NCBI GenBank assembly: GCA_937919075.1
Contig: CALFOF010000112.1
Coordinates: 1 to 7,352 of the forward strand
Length of the DNA stretch: 7,352 nucleotides
Direction: 5' to 3'
From: an uncultured Cyanobium sp.
GTDB lineage: Bacteria > Cyanobacteriota > Cyanobacteriia > PCC-6307 > Cyanobiaceae
This document shows, in pieces, positions 5,816-7,352 of this stretch. Made by a program: the position numbers and the translations under genes. Below the pieces are notes generated by a model. It worked only from the letters and a program-made list of their open reading frames with translations, was not told the origin of the DNA and ran no database searches. Each line of letters starts with the position of its first letter. The first letter of the stretch is position 1.

Positions 5816-6766
5816 ATGCCGTTCTGCCGCTTCTCGAGCCCGAGCCTTCGGCTCACCTCGGTGGCCCTGGCGTTGCTGGCGGGCGTGCTGCCGGCCACGG
5901 CCGCCCGGGCCGGGGCGGTGCTGCAGCGGGTGGCCACCAGCGGCGAGCTGGTGGTGGGAAGCGAACCCCTGCTGCCCCCCCTAAGTTTTCTCGACAGCAA
6001 GGGCCAGCCCGCCGGCTATGGGGTGGAGGTGGTGCGCCGCGTGCAGGCGGAGCTGAGCACCGCCCTGGGCCGGCCGATCACGGTGCGGTTTGAAGCGGTG
6101 AGTGATCCCGCCGAGCTGGTGCGCCGGGTGGGCAAGGGGGAACTGGCCCTTGCCTGCGGCGTGCCTTTCTCCTGGGCCCGTGATGCCCAGGTGGATTACA
6201 CCCTGCCGATCGGGCTCTCCGGCATCCGGGTGCTGGCCCCGGCAGGCCGGATTGATGGCTCCCCCGCCTCGCTGCAGGGGCGTCGCATCGGTGCGGTGCC
6301 GGGCTCCCTCGGCGAGGCGGTGCTGAAGGGCGTCCAGCCCCAGGCCCGTGTCGTTCCCTTTGCCGGCCTGGGTGAGGCGGTGGTCGCGTTGCAGGCCGGC
6401 CAGCTGGATGGCGTGATGGGGGACACCAACCTGCTCACCGGCAAGGCCAATAGCCTCGGCACCACTGGGCTGGTGGTCACGCCGGAGCAGCCTTACGAGC
6501 GCTATGCGGTGGGCTGCATCGTCCCCGAAAACGATTCCGCCTTTCGCGACCTGGCCAACCTGGCGATCGCCCGTCTGCTGCAGGGGTATGTGGACGGCGA
6601 TCCCGCCGCGGTGGCCAGCGTGGACCGCTGGGTGGGGCCCAAGGGGGTGCTGGGGGTGCCGTCCGAGCGCATTCGCACCTACTTCGAATCGGTGCTGCTG
6701 AATTACGAGGCGATCCGGCCCCAGGGCCCGGCGGCAGCGTCCTCCGCCCCGGCGGCCTCTCCCTGA
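5816..6766 (+). CDS. grrP: GrrP, secreted solute-binding-like orphan protein of the Grr RiPP locus
   Basis: A 316-residue protein of the family-3 extracellular solute-binding fold, of the type seen beside grrA and grrM. Residues 1-32 form a Sec signal peptide: an Arg-containing start, the hydrophobic run LTSVALALLAGVLPATAA (13-30), and cleavage probably after ARA. No lipobox Cys is present, so the mature protein should be free in the periplasm. The binding-protein pattern shows in GELVVGSEPLLPPLSF (43-58), GYGVEVVRRVQAEL (67-80), FSWARDAQVDYTLPI (118-132, matching the T-x-x-R-x-x-x-V-D-F/Y-S segment with an Arg), ALQAGQLDGVMGDTNLL (191-207) and YAVGCIVPEND (230-240). A low-complexity Pro/Ala tail covers about 302-316. 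No permease or ATPase gene is adjacent, which fits the 'orphan' description. Its role in the pathway is not established; binding of product, substrate or metal are possibilities. ATG 5816 is chosen because it gives a complete signal peptide. Confidence 0.85.
   Translation: MPFCRFSSPSLRLTSVALALLAGVLPATAARAGAVLQRVATSGELVVGSEPLLPPLSFLDSKGQPAGYGVEVVRRVQAELSTALGRPITVRFEAVSDPAELVRRVGKGELALACGVPFSWARDAQVDYTLPIGLSGIRVLAPAGRIDGSPASLQGRRIGAVPGSLGEAVLKGVQPQARVVPFAGLGEAVVALQAGQLDGVMGDTNLLTGKANSLGTTGLVVTPEQPYERYAVGCIVPENDSAFRDLANLAIARLLQGYVDGDPAAVASVDRWVGPKGVLGVPSERIRTYFESVLLNYEAIRPQGPAAASSAPAASP
6563..6570. repeat. HIP1 octamer GCGATCGC
   Basis: Perfect HIP1 palindrome inside grrP (codons for LAIAR). 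It suggests the Grr locus shares the host's sequence signature and is not a recent import. Confidence 0.8.
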
Positions 6767-6859
6767 GGTCAGCCTCCGCCCTGCGCCTGCTCTCACAGCT
6801 GCCTCCGCTCTCGCCCATTGCTTCCCCGCCGCTTCTTCGTTCTCCAGGTTTCACCTCCG
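6767..6859 (+). promoter_or_regulatory. Pyrimidine-rich leader between grrP and grrA
   Basis: The 93-nt gap is dominated by C and T, with repeated CTCC, GCCTCC and TTCT blocks, and lacks a clear Shine-Dalgarno or promoter. It may be an unstructured ribosome-loading leader for the highly made precursor, or may carry a promoter I cannot see. An in-frame TTG at 6818 within it could extend grrA by 14 residues but would spoil the signal-like leader. Confidence 0.3.
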
Positions 6860-7279
6860 ATGGCTTTCCTTCCGCGTCCCCGGCTGTTCGGCTTCCTGTT
6901 GTTCCTGGCGATCCTGCCGTTGGTGCCGGCTGCCGAAGCTTTTGCGGCCGCTGCTGCCGCCACCCCAAGCCGTGATGGCCCGGAACCGGAGAGCCTCGGC
7001 GTGGAAGCCCGCCTGCGCCGCATCGCCGGAGCGGTGCGCGAGCTGGAAACCGGATCGGCCGAGGAGCCGGCAACCGCCCAGGCCATCCCCGACGACGTGC
7101 TGGCCTACGTGTTCGTGAACGGGCCGCGGGTGGGCTGGCGCAACGGCGGTTTCAACAACGGTGGCTTCCGCAATGGCGGCTTCTGGAACGGCGGCTTCCG
7201 CAACGGAGGTGGCTGGTCAAACGGCGGTTTCGGAAATGGCGGCTTCCGCAATGGCGGCGGCTTCCGCAACTTCTGGTGA
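6860..7279 (+). CDS. grrA: GrrA/OscA-type Gly-rich cyclophane RiPP precursor
   Basis: A 139-residue precursor peptide for a radical-SAM-made RiPP. Residues 1-29 form a Sec-like signal (RPRLF, hydrophobic FLLFLAILPLVPAA, AFA before the likely cut). Residues 45-63 (SLGVEARLRRIAGAVRELE) are an amphipathic helix of the kind seen in GrrA leaders, probably the maturase recognition element. From 85 to the end lie ten aromatic-X-Asn motifs: FVN (85), WRN (93), FNN (98), FRN (103), FWN (108), FRN (113), WSN (119), FGN (124), FRN (129) and FRN (135). From W93 on they are joined by GG or GGG linkers with a period of five or six residues; the protein ends FRNFW. In studied members the radical SAM partner links the aromatic ring to the Cβ of the Asn two residues on, giving three-residue cyclophanes. 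ATG 6860 gives a standard leader; no good Shine-Dalgarno is seen. Confidence 0.92.
   Translation: MAFLPRPRLFGFLLFLAILPLVPAAEAFAAAAAATPSRDGPEPESLGVEARLRRIAGAVRELETGSAEEPATAQAIPDDVLAYVFVNGPRVGWRNGGFNNGGFRNGGFWNGGFRNGGGWSNGGFGNGGFRNGGGFRNFW
7136..7276 (+). repeat. Tandem 15/18-nt repeat encoding the (W/F)-X-N-G-G array
   Basis: Nine aromatic-X-Asn units follow one another at codon steps of 5,5,5,5,6,5,5,6. At DNA level the units are close but not identical. An exact 18-nt match, GGCTTCCGCAATGGCGGC, occurs at 7163-7180 and 7241-7258. Third-base differences (GGT, GGC, GGA; AAC, AAT) suggest an old array held by selection on the peptide, though slippage could still change its length. Confidence 0.85.
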
Positions 7280-7283
7280 GCCG

Positions 7284-7352
7284 TTGACCCCCCCATCGTT
7301 CGGTCCCCTGCGGCTGCTGGTGGTGCAGCCCACCCCGTTCTGCAACCCCGAC
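7284..7352 (+). CDS. grrM: GrrM/OscB radical SAM/SPASM cyclophane maturase, 5' end only
   Basis: The first 23 codons are open to the window edge and read MTPPSFGPLRLLVVQPTPFC then NPD. The block LLVVQPTPFCNxxC is the N-terminus I associate with GrrM-type radical SAM/SPASM maturases, and the Cys at residue 20 should be the first ligand of the CxxxCxxC [4Fe-4S] motif. The remaining cysteines, barrel and SPASM domain lie outside. The start is TTG 7284, four nt after the grrA stop; GGTGAG at 7275-7280 is a close, weak ribosome site. The spacing suggests translation coupled to grrA. Identification rests on 23 residues plus the adjacent precursor. Confidence 0.85.
   Translation, partial: MTPPSFGPLRLLVVQPTPFCNPD

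Noticed and set aside
2671..6000. Antisense frame of about 1,109 codons on the minus strand
   Set aside because: It lies opposite mnmE and nadC, whose motifs are intact. Its product is a Gln/Gly/His/Arg-rich low-complexity sequence, typical of the mirror frame of GC-rich genes.
7136..7276. CRISPR-like or non-coding tandem repeat
   Set aside because: The 15/18-nt period is in frame and codes for the GrrA array; there are no spacers.
7105..7296. Minus-strand Pro/Lys-rich repeat protein (KPPLRKPP-type)
   Set aside because: It is the exact complement of the grrA Gly-rich repeat; the plus-strand reading has a leader, family motifs and a partner enzyme.

Overview
The window is very GC-rich, has GC-rich third codon positions, and carries three copies of the HIP1 octamer GCGATCGC. 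Its proteins look like those of the Synechococcus/Cyanobium group of cyanobacteria: a MnmE beginning DDTIAAIATAVAPG, a NadC ending ISTSAPVTRS, and a Grr RiPP locus. I therefore read it as chromosomal DNA of a high-GC picocyanobacterium. No RNA gene, CRISPR array, insertion sequence or attachment site is visible.

Layout. Positions 1-36 may hold the last codons of an upstream plus-strand gene. A GNAT acetyltransferase (50-547, minus) is divergent from a SelO/YdiU-type protein adenylyltransferase (731-2224, plus). The 183-nt gap between them shows no promoter I can defend. A 62-residue unrecognised protein (2315-2503, plus) then converges on a DUF2062 membrane protein (2613-3158, minus). The DUF2062 gene is head-to-head with mnmE (3139-4515, plus), and with the starts chosen here their 5' ends overlap. 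After mnmE come a small unrecognised protein (4540-4767), nadC (4828-5703), and a 112-nt gap holding a strong UUCG-capped hairpin.

The most interesting part is the right end (5816-7352). It reads grrP (secreted orphan solute-binding-like protein), grrA (precursor peptide with a hydrophobic leader and a Gly-rich C-terminal array of aromatic-X-Asn motifs) and the first 23 codons of grrM (radical SAM/SPASM maturase, cut just after the first cysteine of its expected CxxxCxxC cluster motif). This is the Grr/Osc cyclophane (triceptide) RiPP type. GrrM would crosslink the aromatic side chain to the Asn two residues later, and GrrA here offers ten such sites. The enzyme class is known; the biological role of the product and of GrrP is, as far as I know, not.

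The remaining genes are housekeeping or general: tRNA wobble-uridine modification (mnmE), NAD synthesis (nadC) and protein AMPylation (selO). They have no evident link to the RiPP locus beyond shared strand and position. Several starts lack a Shine-Dalgarno sequence and follow pyrimidine-rich leaders.
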